Positions 7,776 through 16,174 of a stretch of DNA of 64,000 nucleotides are shown one piece after another. The DNA is from UBA1413 sp964567485 (lineage in GTDB: Bacteria; Bacteroidota; Bacteroidia; Bacteroidales; Prolixibacteraceae). The stretch's first letter is position 1. The number at the start of each line of letters is the position of its first letter. Made by a program: the position numbers and the translations under genes. Location of the stretch: positions 1-64,000 of the forward strand of contig CAZMMX010000013.1 of NCBI GenBank assembly GCA_964567485.1. The letters are read 5' to 3'. The notes beneath the pieces are model-generated. The model ran no database searches. It was not told the origin of the DNA and worked only from the letters and a program-made list of their open reading frames with translations.

Positions 7776-9893
7776 TTACAAAAGTCCGCGGTTTTTCAGC
7801 AGCGGTTCGATTTTGGGTTCCTTGCCGCGGAACTGGAGGTAGAGTTTCATGGGGTCTTCGGTGCCGCCCTTTTCCAGCACGTTGGTGCGGAAGGCTTTGG
7901 CCACCGCCGGGTCAAAGATGTTGCCGGCCTCCTTGAAGGCTTCGAACGCGTCGGCGTCGAGCACTTCTGACCAGGTATAGGCATAGTAGCCGCTCGAATA
8001 GCCCCATGAGAAGATATGGGCGAAATAGGTGGAGCGGTAGCGGGGGATGATCTCGCTGATGAGTCCGATCTTCTCCATGGCCTGCTGCTCAAAGGCGTTG
8101 ATGTCGATGCTGTCGGCGTTGGTCAGGGTGTGATAGTCCATGTCAAGGAGTGCCGCGGCGATGAATTCCGAGGTAACGAATCCCTGGTTGAACTTGCCGG
8201 CTTTTTCAAGCTTGTCGATCAGTTCCTGGGGAATCACCTCGCCGGTCTGGTAATGGCGGGCATACATCCTGAGCACTTCGGGCTGGTCGACCCAGTGTTC
8301 CATGATCTGGGAGGGGAGTTCTACGAAATCGCGCGGTACGTTGGTCCCTGCCAGGCTCTTGTAGGTACACTGCGACAGGAGTCCGTGCAGTCCGTGGCCG
8401 AATTCGTGGAAGAGGGTCTCCACTTCGTCATAGCTCAGCAGGGAGGGTTTGTCACCCACAGGCTTCGAGAAGTTGCAGGTGATGGAGACCACCGGCCGTA
8501 CATTGACCCCGTCGGGCGTGGTATACTGCTCACGGTAGTTGGTCATCCAGGCGCCGCCCTTTTTCGACTCCCGCGGGAAATAGTCCATATAGAGCACCCC
8601 GATCAGGGAACTGTCGCCGTCTTTCACCTCGTACACCTCGCACTCAGGGTGGAAAAGGGGCATGTTCTCCATTTTGGTGAAGGTGAGTCCGTAAAGATTA
8701 GTGGCCACAGCGAAGACACCGTCGCGCACGTTGTTCAGCTCGAAGTAGGGACGCAGTTGCTCCTCGTCGAGGTCGAACTTCTCCTTCCGCACCTTCTCGG
8801 CATAATACCACCAGTCCCAGCTCGCCAGTTTGAAATCGCCGCCTTCGCGGTCAATCATCGCCTGCATGTCGGCGGCCTCTTCTTTGGCCCTGACAATGGC
8901 GGGTTCCCACACCTTCATGAGCAGTTCATAGACATTCTCCGGGGTTTTGGCCATATTATCGTCGACCACGAAAGAGGCCCAGTTGGGATACCCCATCAGG
9001 TTGGCCTTCTGAAGGCGCAGTTTCAGGTACTGACGGATCACCTCCTTGTTGTCAAATCCGTTGTCGTTGTTGGCACGGTTGTACATTGCCTTGTAGAGCT
9101 TCTCGCGGAGTTCCCTCTTTTCGGAATAGGTGAGGAAGGGAATCCAGCTGGGCTTCTGCAGGGTGAAGACCCATTTGCCCTCCATGCCGGCGGCTTTGGC
9201 CTCCTCGGCAGCACCCGCCACCACCGTCTCCGGCAGTCCGGCAAGATCGGCCTCGTCGTCAATCACCATCCTGAAGCTGTTGGTCTCGGCCAGCAAATTC
9301 TTGTCGAATTTCAGATCGAGGAGCGACAACTGTTCATTGATTTTCTTGAGTTCTTCCTTTTTTTCGGCCGGAAGGTTGGCCCCTCCACGCACGAAATCCT
9401 TGAAGGTCTCGGTCAGAAGCCTCATCTGTTCCGTTGTGAGCGTAAGGGTGTCACGGCTGTCGTAGACCGCTTTCACCCTGGCGAACAACGCCTCGTTCAG
9501 CATGATGGCATCCCTGTGCTGCGAAAGCTTCGGGGCTACCTCTTCGGCGATGACATTGAGGGAATCGTTGGTGTGCGCTTCCTTGACATTGAAAAACACA
9601 ATGGAGACCCTGTCGAGCAGATCACCGCTCCGGTCAAGGGCTTCGATGGTGTTGGCAAACGTCGGCGCTTCAGTGTTGGCGGCTATGGCCTCAATTTCTG
9701 CAGCGTGCTGCGTCATCCCCTCCGTGAAGGCGGGCAGATAATGGGCGTTCAGGATCTTGTCGAACGGCGGCACCTCATAGGGAGTGTCGTACTTCTCAAA
9801 AAAAGGATTCATCACCTCAGTCGTTTGTGTTTGTTTCTTGCCGCAGGAAATCAGCATCCCCGCTATGGCAACTGTTAATACTAATTTTTTCAT
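7776..9893 (-). CDS. M3-family zinc oligopeptidase / peptidyl-dipeptidase, lipoprotein
   Basis: A 705-residue metallopeptidase of the thimet-oligopeptidase/Dcp family that trims short peptides. The zinc motif HEFGH lies in VETLFHEFGHGLHGL near residue 497, and the family's C-terminal substrate-binding motif is recognisable in YSSGYYAYTWSEV. I place the start at the ATG at 9893 because it opens a lipoprotein signal peptide (MKKLVLTVAIAGMLISCGKK, lipobox ending at Cys18); the longer reading frame to 9929 would bury it. It is probably periplasmic and membrane-anchored. A TAAATTTG box lies upstream at 10029-10022. Confidence 0.94.
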   Translation of the reverse strand: MKKLVLTVAIAGMLISCGKKQTQTTEVMNPFFEKYDTPYEVPPFDKILNAHYLPAFTEGMTQHAAEIEAIAANTEAPTFANTIEALDRSGDLLDRVSIVFFNVKEAHTNDSLNVIAEEVAPKLSQHRDAIMLNEALFARVKAVYDSRDTLTLTTEQMRLLTETFKDFVRGGANLPAEKKEELKKINEQLSLLDLKFDKNLLAETNSFRMVIDDEADLAGLPETVVAGAAEEAKAAGMEGKWVFTLQKPSWIPFLTYSEKRELREKLYKAMYNRANNDNGFDNKEVIRQYLKLRLQKANLMGYPNWASFVVDDNMAKTPENVYELLMKVWEPAIVRAKEEAADMQAMIDREGGDFKLASWDWWYYAEKVRKEKFDLDEEQLRPYFELNNVRDGVFAVATNLYGLTFTKMENMPLFHPECEVYEVKDGDSSLIGVLYMDYFPRESKKGGAWMTNYREQYTTPDGVNVRPVVSITCNFSKPVGDKPSLLSYDEVETLFHEFGHGLHGLLSQCTYKSLAGTNVPRDFVELPSQIMEHWVDQPEVLRMYARHYQTGEVIPQELIDKLEKAGKFNQGFVTSEFIAAALLDMDYHTLTNADSIDINAFEQQAMEKIGLISEIIPRYRSTYFAHIFSWGYSSGYYAYTWSEVLDADAFEAFKEAGNIFDPAVAKAFRTNVLEKGGTEDPMKLYLQFRGKEPKIEPLLKNRGLL

Positions 9894-10236
9894 CTGTTTA
9901 AAATATTCATTTGCTGTGGTAAATTCCATGAAACAGATGTAATACCCCTGTGGTCAATGGTTTGGTTTGCTGCATGATCATCTCATGGGTATTTCACCTT
10001 TTGCGATTTTTAATGGTGGGGCAAATTTACACTTTCAAAACAGATAATTTCATGAGAATTGGAATAATCCTGAGCGATTTCATACTACGGGGTACCCGCC
10101 TGAGAAGCTGCTATTCCCCGGTGGAACCCGTTTTCTGCTCCGGAAGTGATCGCATGAACGAAGGGCCACCTGATGGGATCATGGCGTGGTCTCCTGACCG
10201 GTTGGCTGAATGATTTCCGTAGTGGACCCTTGAGGG
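9894..10236. other. intergenic region between the M3 peptidase and the GH13 gene
   Basis: About 340 bases with no convincing gene. It carries the promoter side of the M3 peptidase on the minus strand and the 3' end of the GH13 transcript. Near 10227-10240 there is a weak GACCC-TTGA-GGGTC hairpin without a T-tract. Confidence 0.55.
10022..10029 (-). promoter_or_regulatory. TAnnTTTG -7 box candidate for the M3 peptidase
   Basis: Minus-strand TAAATTTG, about 130 bp upstream of the chosen start at 9893. No matching TTG is seen 19-21 bp further upstream, so the call is tentative. Confidence 0.35.
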
Positions 10237-12093
10237 TCACCTGATCTCTGCTCTCAGGATCACCGACCCCAGCGGGGGAATCTCCAGAGCCACGGTTCCC
10301 CGGCTACCTTCCACTTTCAGCTCGCTTTTTCCCTCTGACAGCTCGTCGGCGAGGGGTGTGCTCCCTTCCTTCAGCCCCCAGGTGGTGATGACCTCCCCGG
10401 GAATCGCCAGGTTTATGTTTTGGGACTGTTCGGCGTCGAAGTTGCAGACGATGATCAGCTTTTCGCCGGCGCTCCAGCGCACGAAGCTGAAAAGCTTATC
10501 GCCATACCCTTCGGTGGCTTCCCGGTTGTAAGTGTGTATTTCGCGGTATTCTCCCATCAGGGCGGAACTGCCCATGGTGAAGTTGAGGAGTTTTTTATAA
10601 TAGTTACGCAAGGCGGACTCTTCGGGAAGAAGGGCGCCGCCGTCGAAGGCGCCGTCGTTCATCCACCGCTGGTGGTGGGGAACCCCGATATAGTCGAAGA
10701 TGGAGGTGCGCGAGGGATCCCCGAAGCCGGGTTCCTCAGCTCCCGGTTCCCCCGTTTCCTGTCCGAAGTAGACCATGGTGGGAGAGGTGCTGATGGTGGC
10801 TGAGAGGACCATGGCCGGCAGGGCCTTCCGGGGGTCACCGGCAAACTCCGGACTGGCGATGCGCTGTTCGTCGTGGTTCTCGAGGAAGTGCAGCATGTGG
10901 TGCTCTATGTCGGCCAGCCCTGTCTGGATAGCCGCCAGATGGTCTGTAGACCCCCGCCCCTGGATGATGTTCTTCAGCGTGTCGTACAACTCCACCTTGT
11001 CGTAGAGGTAATCCATCTTACCCTTATGAATATAATCACGGTAGAGCGCGGGATTGTAGACCTCGGCCAGCAGGAAAGCCTCCGGGTTTTTGTTTTTGAT
11101 GGCGGAATTCATGAAACTCCAGAATTCCACGGGCACCATCTCGGCCATGTCGAAGCGGAAGCCGTCGACGCCCAGGTCGAGCCAGAAAAGGGCGATATCG
11201 CGGAATTTGACCCACGAAGCCGGAACGCTTTTCCCCTGCCAGAAGGCGAAGTGGTCAGCCACCGGCCGCTGGTCATACCCTGCTGGCAACAGGTCGAAAT
11301 CTTTGGTGCCGTCGGGGCGCACCCCGAAGTTGATCTTCACGGTTTCATACCAGTCCCAATGGGAAGGCCGGGGTTCCCGTGATCCGTTTCCCGTCCATTT
11401 GGCGGGATTCTCCTCAAACCGTCCGTCGGCCAAAGGGTGCGCCTCGCCACCCAGGGGCCGGTACCCCTGCTGGGGCTCCGGAACCTCGAAAGGCTTCCCG
11501 GGAATATAGTAAAAGTCGTTATCGCGGGCATATTCCACCGCGGTGTCGTCGTTTTCCCCGAAACCCACCACTCCTTCGGGTTTGGCGATGCTCTCATAGC
11601 GGCGGGCCACATGGTTGGGGACAATGTCGATGATCACTTTCATACCGGCTTGGTGAGTCCTCTCCACCAGACTGCGGAACTCCTCCAGCCGTTTGGCAGG
11701 GTCCACCGCCAGGTCGGGGTCGACACTGTAATAATCCCTGACCGCATAGGGGGAGCCGGCACGCCCCTTGACCACGTCGGGATCGTCGGGGGTGAGGCCA
11801 AAGGAGGTGTAATCGGTCACCGTGGCGTGGTGCGGAATTCCGGTATACCAGATATGGGTCACCCCCAACGCTTTGATCTCCTGTAGCGCCGGGCCCGTGA
11901 AATCATTCATCTTGCCCACCCCATTCTCCTCAGGAGTGCCCCAGGGTTTGTTGGTGGTGTGGGTGTTCCCGAAAAGACGGGTGAAGACCTGGTAGACGAC
12001 GATTTTTCCCTCTTCCGGGGAGGAGCTTTTCGTTTCCGGGGATTGGCAGGCTGCCAGCACAACCGCCAGGGCTAGGAATGCACATTTTTTCAT
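10237..12093 (-). CDS. GH13 alpha-amylase-family lipoprotein
   Basis: A 618-residue glycoside hydrolase of family 13 acting on alpha-glucans, probably anchored in the cell envelope (signal MKKCAFLALAVVLAACQ, lipobox Cys16). The catalytic triad is visible: nucleophile Asp in GFRFDMAEM (about residue 314), acid/base Glu in LLAEVYN (about 343) and the transition-state Asp in LENHDEQR (about 406). A C-terminal all-beta domain follows. There is no susC/susD pair beside it, so it is not part of a recognisable polysaccharide utilisation locus here. Exact specificity (amylase, maltogenic or other) cannot be read. Confidence 0.92.
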   Translation of the reverse strand: MKKCAFLALAVVLAACQSPETKSSSPEEGKIVVYQVFTRLFGNTHTTNKPWGTPEENGVGKMNDFTGPALQEIKALGVTHIWYTGIPHHATVTDYTSFGLTPDDPDVVKGRAGSPYAVRDYYSVDPDLAVDPAKRLEEFRSLVERTHQAGMKVIIDIVPNHVARRYESIAKPEGVVGFGENDDTAVEYARDNDFYYIPGKPFEVPEPQQGYRPLGGEAHPLADGRFEENPAKWTGNGSREPRPSHWDWYETVKINFGVRPDGTKDFDLLPAGYDQRPVADHFAFWQGKSVPASWVKFRDIALFWLDLGVDGFRFDMAEMVPVEFWSFMNSAIKNKNPEAFLLAEVYNPALYRDYIHKGKMDYLYDKVELYDTLKNIIQGRGSTDHLAAIQTGLADIEHHMLHFLENHDEQRIASPEFAGDPRKALPAMVLSATISTSPTMVYFGQETGEPGAEEPGFGDPSRTSIFDYIGVPHHQRWMNDGAFDGGALLPEESALRNYYKKLLNFTMGSSALMGEYREIHTYNREATEGYGDKLFSFVRWSAGEKLIIVCNFDAEQSQNINLAIPGEVITTWGLKEGSTPLADELSEGKSELKVEGSRGTVALEIPPLGSVILRAEIR

Positions 12094-12172
12094 TTTTCTC
12101 AGGAATTGTCGGGTTACCGCTAAACAGGAACAGTGAAGGATGTGACCTTCAGCACCTGATCACTGCGTGTAA

Positions 12173-12180
12173 CAAAGATA
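12173..12180 (-). promoter_or_regulatory. TAnnTTTG -7 box candidate for the GH13 gene
   Basis: Minus-strand TATCTTTG, placing transcription start about 73 bp ahead of the GH13 ATG. The -33 element is not clear. Confidence 0.4.
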
Positions 12181-12293
12181 GCAGGCTTTTTAATTATTTG
12201 GAGCGGCAAGTTGACATTGGATGGCTTCCCGGGCTTTCAGAGCCGTTTGTTCAGTGAAGAGGCGGGAGGCTCTCTGGTTTTAGAGCACCCTTT

Positions 12294-12488
12294 TCATGTA
12301 TGGGATCGGGGAGCTCCCGGTTTCAGGGGACAATCGGCGGCGCAGCTTCCGCACCCCGAACCTCCGTCAAATTGTGGTTTGCCGCAATCCTCCTTTTTGG
12401 GCTTTACCCCCAGCCGGCGGTATAGCTTCCAGAAGGCCGCCACGGCGGCAGCCCCAATAACGATAGCGGTAATGATTTCCTGGGTCAT
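12294..12488 (-). CDS. FeoB-associated Cys-rich membrane protein
   Basis: A 64-residue protein with one N-terminal membrane segment (about residues 5-22) and a Cys-rich tail (DCGKPQF, CGSCAADCPL). Small proteins of this design are commonly found after feoB in Bacteroidota. It starts 4 bp after the feoB stop, so it is surely in the same operon. It may help FeoB handle Fe(II) or assemble; no enzymatic motif is present. Confidence 0.88.
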   Translation of the reverse strand: MTQEIITAIVIGAAAVAAFWKLYRRLGVKPKKEDCGKPQFDGGSGCGSCAADCPLKPGAPRSHT

Positions 12489-12492
12489 CGGG

Positions 12493-15045
12493 CTATGGGA
12501 TCAGCAGGGAGACGCCCTGGTAGGTGATAAAGGCCAGCACCCAGGCCAGCAGGGTGGTGTAAAGAATGGAAAAGAGGCTCCATTTCCAGTGGCCCGATTC
12601 GTTGCTGATGGTGGCCACCACGCCGATGCAGGGGAAATAGATCAGGATGAAGACCAGGAAGGCCAGGGCCGAGGCAGTGTTGAAAACCGGGGTTCCCCGG
12701 AGCTTGCCGCTGGTGTGGACTTCGTTTTTCAGTTTTTCCTGGAGGTTGACGGTCGACTCTTCCACGTCGGACTGGTAAAGCACTCCCATGGTGCTGATGA
12801 TGATCTCCTTGGCGGGTAGTCCGGCCAGCAGGGCGATGCTCATCTTCCAGTCAAAACCCAGGGGCGCCATCACCGGCTGAATAGCCCTGCCCATACGTCC
12901 CAGGTAAGAGTTGGAAAGCCGGCGGGTCTCGGCATCCACGGTTTCATCAATGGCTTCAGTGCCGGGTTCCCTGTCTGTGCTTCCGGCCCCAATTTCCGGA
13001 GAGAGGGAAGAGCGCGACGTCGCCGGGGCTTCTGCTGCCGGAAGTGCTGAAGAGCCGGACGCTGAAAAGGAGGATACGGGGGTTCCGGTAGTGCCGGGGG
13101 AGTCCTGAGAAGCTGAGGGGGCCGTTCGCGGAAAGTACTCCAACGCCCAGATGATCACCACCCCGATCAGAATTACCGAGCCTATCTTCTTCAGGTACTG
13201 TTTGGTCTTGTCCCACATGTGGAAATAGATGTTTCGTGCTGTGGGCATCCTGTAGGCCGGGAGTTCCATGACGAAGGGGGTTCCCTTGTTGCGGAACACC
13301 AGACGGTTGAAGAGCTGGGCCGTCAGAAAGGCCACGATAATGCCGAAGGCGTAGACGCCGAGGAGGATCAGGGCCTGGTGGCTGGTGAAAAAGGCCGAGA
13401 TGATCAGGATGTATACGGGCAGGCGGGCGCTGCACGACATGAAGGGGATGATCAGCATGGTGAGGATCCTGTCCCTCTTGTTACGGAGGGTCCGTGTGGC
13501 CATGATGGCGGGAACGTTGCACCCGAATCCCATGATCATGGGGATGAAGGAACGGCCGTGCAACCCGAAATGGTGCATGATCTTATCCATAATAAAGGCG
13601 GCCCGGGCCATATATCCCGTGCCCTCGAGCAACGAGATGAAAAAGAAGAGAATCAGGATGTTGGGCAGGAAGATCAGAACACTTCCGGTGCCGCTGATGA
13701 TGCCGTCGATCAGCAAATCCTTGAACATACCGTCGGGAAGGATAGTGCGCAGTCCGTTGCTGAACCAGGAAACCGCCGCGTCTATCCACGCCATGGGGTA
13801 GGCCCCCAGGGTGAAGGTCGCCCAGAAAACCACAACGAGGATTCCGGCAAACAGGGGAAAGGCCAGCTTCGGATGGGTCATCACCCGGTCGATCTTTTCG
13901 GAGATATTCCTCACCCGGGGCGCAGGTGCCCGGAGAGTCTCCTTCAGGGCTCCCGAAATAAAGGCATACTTGGCATCGGTGACCACCGTCTCGCTCTCCT
14001 CGGCATATAACCCCTCAATGCGCGTGATCTCCCTGTGCGTGAGGGCCACAATTCCCATGTAGTTGCGGTAATCGGCCATCAGCTCCATCACCTGCTTGTC
14101 TTTCTCCAGCATCTTGATGGCCAGAAAACGCGAACTGATCTTGTCGGTGATGGGCTTGTTCTCCCTGATCTTCGCCCTGATGACGCCGATCGACGATTCT
14201 ATCTCAGGTCCGTAGTTGATATGGATATGACGGGTGACGGGATCCTTTCCCTCGTATACGCTGATCACCCGCTGTAAAAGCTCCTGCATTCCCTGTCCCC
14301 GGTTACTCACAGTCGGCACAAAAGGAATCCCCAAAAGACGCCCCAGGTTATCATGGCACAGGGTCTGATGCTCCTTTTCCAACTCATCGACCATGTTGAG
14401 CGCCGCCACAATCCGCAAGTCCATGTCAATCAGCTGGGTGGTCAGAAAAAGACTCCGCTCGAGGTTGGTGGCCTCCAAAACGTTGATCACAATGTCGGGG
14501 GTCTCCTCATAGATGAACTTCCTGACATAGATCTCTTCGGGACTATAGGCCGTCAGACTGTATGTTCCCGGAAGGTCATAGATGTTAAAATGGTATCCGA
14601 AAGCATCAAAACTGGTCTTGCGGATATCCACGGTCACCCCGCTGTAATTCCCGACCTTTTCACGGGCTCCGGAAAGAGAGTTGTAAAGAGTGGTCTTCCC
14701 GGCATTGGGGTTCCCCACCAACGCGACGTTGATACTCTTCCCCCTGACCAGCACCTCCCCGGAATCCTCCTCCCTCTGGATCACCCCTTCATAACCCGAC
14801 TCCCCGGAATCTACATAGTCGGTCAGGGCAATCACTTCTATCTGTTCGGCTTCCGACCGGCGAAGGGTAATGTTATAGTTCAATAAGCGGTACTCTATGG
14901 CCCCGTTAAAGGGGGCATTCTTGATCACCGTGATCTCCTTCCCCTTCACAAATCCCATCTCATTGATCCTCTTACGGAAAGATCCATGTCCCAAGATCTT
15001 GGTAATCACCACCGTTTCGTCATTCCTGACTTCGCTGAGCTTCAA
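12493..15045 (-). CDS. feoB: FeoA-FeoB fusion, ferrous iron transporter
   Basis: An 850-residue inner-membrane Fe(II) uptake protein: a FeoA SH3-like domain at the N-terminus (about 1-75), then the FeoB G-domain with G1 GNPNAGKTT and G3 DLPGTYSL, then the FeoB membrane core with two Gate regions. I choose the TTG at 15045 (reading MKLSEV) because the longer frame to 15090 begins inside a TATATTTG promoter box. Odd feature: a Ser/Pro/Thr/Ala-rich stretch of about 70 residues is inserted after EYFPR (12915-13125), before SYLGRMGRAIQP, where FeoB normally has a short loop. Operon with the Cys-rich companion gene. Confidence 0.93.
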   Translation of the reverse strand: MKLSEVRNDETVVITKILGHGSFRKRINEMGFVKGKEITVIKNAPFNGAIEYRLLNYNITLRRSEAEQIEVIALTDYVDSGESGYEGVIQREEDSGEVLVRGKSINVALVGNPNAGKTTLYNSLSGAREKVGNYSGVTVDIRKTSFDAFGYHFNIYDLPGTYSLTAYSPEEIYVRKFIYEETPDIVINVLEATNLERSLFLTTQLIDMDLRIVAALNMVDELEKEHQTLCHDNLGRLLGIPFVPTVSNRGQGMQELLQRVISVYEGKDPVTRHIHINYGPEIESSIGVIRAKIRENKPITDKISSRFLAIKMLEKDKQVMELMADYRNYMGIVALTHREITRIEGLYAEESETVVTDAKYAFISGALKETLRAPAPRVRNISEKIDRVMTHPKLAFPLFAGILVVVFWATFTLGAYPMAWIDAAVSWFSNGLRTILPDGMFKDLLIDGIISGTGSVLIFLPNILILFFFISLLEGTGYMARAAFIMDKIMHHFGLHGRSFIPMIMGFGCNVPAIMATRTLRNKRDRILTMLIIPFMSCSARLPVYILIISAFFTSHQALILLGVYAFGIIVAFLTAQLFNRLVFRNKGTPFVMELPAYRMPTARNIYFHMWDKTKQYLKKIGSVILIGVVIIWALEYFPRTAPSASQDSPGTTGTPVSSFSASGSSALPAAEAPATSRSSLSPEIGAGSTDREPGTEAIDETVDAETRRLSNSYLGRMGRAIQPVMAPLGFDWKMSIALLAGLPAKEIIISTMGVLYQSDVEESTVNLQEKLKNEVHTSGKLRGTPVFNTASALAFLVFILIYFPCIGVVATISNESGHWKWSLFSILYTTLLAWVLAFITYQGVSLLIP

Positions 15046-15087
15046 GATTGCAGTATTTTTATTTAAATTAAATATAAATAGCGACTG

Positions 15088-15095
15088 CAAATATA
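15088..15095 (-). promoter_or_regulatory. -7 box of the feoAB promoter
   Basis: Minus-strand TATATTTG in an AT-rich stretch, 43 bp ahead of the TTG start at 15045. It overlaps the upstream alternative TTG at 15090 and so excludes it as a start. Confidence 0.55.
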
Positions 15096-15150
15096 AATTT
15101 TTGTTCCGGATTATTCAGCGTACCGATGAGTGCTGATAGGCCAGAATCGT

Positions 15151-15158
15151 TATTTTTG
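15151..15158 (+). promoter_or_regulatory. -7 box for the acidic-tail protein gene
   Basis: TATTTTTG, 22 bp before the ATG at 15181, followed by a purine-rich AAAAGGAAGGG ribosome-binding site. It excludes the in-frame ATG-like start at 15130. The promoter is divergent from feoAB, about 55 bp away. Confidence 0.55.
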
Positions 15159-15180
15159 TAACTTAACAAAAAAGGAAGGG

Positions 15181-16020
15181 ATGGACGAGGAGTTCCTGTA
15201 CGATAAGGTAAGGAGAGCGTTGGAACATTTGCCCGAAAATTTCAATGTGCTGGAAGAACAGATAGATGTTCAGCTCCAGATGGAGTATTTCGGGTTTGCC
15301 GGCAAGTTGAGGAAGGAGGAGGATATGGCCGCTGTGGCCACAGAGGCGGCGCTGCTCTTTGACGCGGAAACTTCTGGTGAAACGAAACGGAGAATTCTGG
15401 TGGCTCTGGCTTCCCTGCCTGAGGTGGAGGCCTTCCGGACTATTGAGAAATATTACCATCACCCCGATGAGGGAATGAAGGACTGGACCACCCTGGCCTA
15501 CCAGGAAAGCCGCATGCTCCTGCAAAGCTCCCTGCTCGACGAACAACAGGTCTTCATCTCCACCGGACTCGGAGGAAAAGGACGGAAACTCCGTTATTTC
15601 GTTGTTTTCCTGAACCGCGAGGGTAACAGCTTTACCGCCATACAGAAAAAACTGCTCCAGGACGAACTCCGCTACGCCCTCGAAAATAACGACGGGGTAC
15701 TGGAAGAATTCAACGAAATGATCGATTTCACCACCGCCCTGGTGATCCTTCCCATCAAGGCTCCCCTCAAGGAGATCTTCCGCGGGGTGATCGAAGAGTG
15801 CAACCAGTATGGTAACTTCCTCGAAGAAGACATGGTGATCACCAACGTCAAACGACTTTCACCCACCGAAATCGTCGATATCCTCACCCGGCAGAAAGAG
15901 GAACCAAACGACGGGGAGGACTTCCCGGAAAACGACGGTGACGACGATAACGACGATGACGATGGGGACGATGGGGACTATTCGGAAAATGGAGACCGTG
16001 ACGACGATGACGACGCATAA
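15181..16020 (+). CDS. unknown cytoplasmic protein with Asp-rich tail
   Basis: I do not recognise the family with certainty. The 279-residue protein has no signal peptide or membrane segment. Residues 1-230 are a regular alpha/beta or helical-repeat protein; 231-279 is a disordered tail made mostly of Asp with Glu, Gly and Asn, ending DDDDDA. The start is set by the ribosome-binding site AAGGAAGGG and the -7 box at 15151. It is divergent from feoAB. An Asp-rich tail could bind metal or calcium, or keep the protein soluble; that is speculation. Confidence 0.8.
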   Translation: MDEEFLYDKVRRALEHLPENFNVLEEQIDVQLQMEYFGFAGKLRKEEDMAAVATEAALLFDAETSGETKRRILVALASLPEVEAFRTIEKYYHHPDEGMKDWTTLAYQESRMLLQSSLLDEQQVFISTGLGGKGRKLRYFVVFLNREGNSFTAIQKKLLQDELRYALENNDGVLEEFNEMIDFTTALVILPIKAPLKEIFRGVIEECNQYGNFLEEDMVITNVKRLSPTEIVDILTRQKEEPNDGEDFPENDGDDDNDDDDGDDGDYSENGDRDDDDDA

Positions 16021-16116
16021 TCTTCCGGAAACCCCCGGGTGGTGGCCGTTACAGAAAAGCAGCTCTTTATTTTTGAATTTTTTTTCACGGATTCTTTTAT
16101 AAGTCAGTGAAATCCA

Positions 16117-16124
16117 TATTTTTG
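16117..16124 (+). promoter_or_regulatory. -7 box candidate for the C39/BACON gene
   Basis: TATTTTTG, 51 bp ahead of the ATG at 16175. -33 element unclear. Confidence 0.4.
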
Positions 16125-16174
16125 CTGGTACAAACCGCACAAAACAGCTATAAACATTTAACAGTTGCAAAAGT

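Noticed and set aside
8016..9878. 620-residue open frame antisense to the M3 peptidase
   Set aside because: It mirrors a clearly conserved peptidase with a zinc motif; its composition is the His/Gly/Val/Asp-rich shadow expected from GC-rich third positions, with no recognisable motif.
9950..10213. 87-residue frame in the gap between the M3 and GH13 genes
   Set aside because: No ribosome-binding site, odd composition, and it overlaps the likely promoter of the M3 peptidase.
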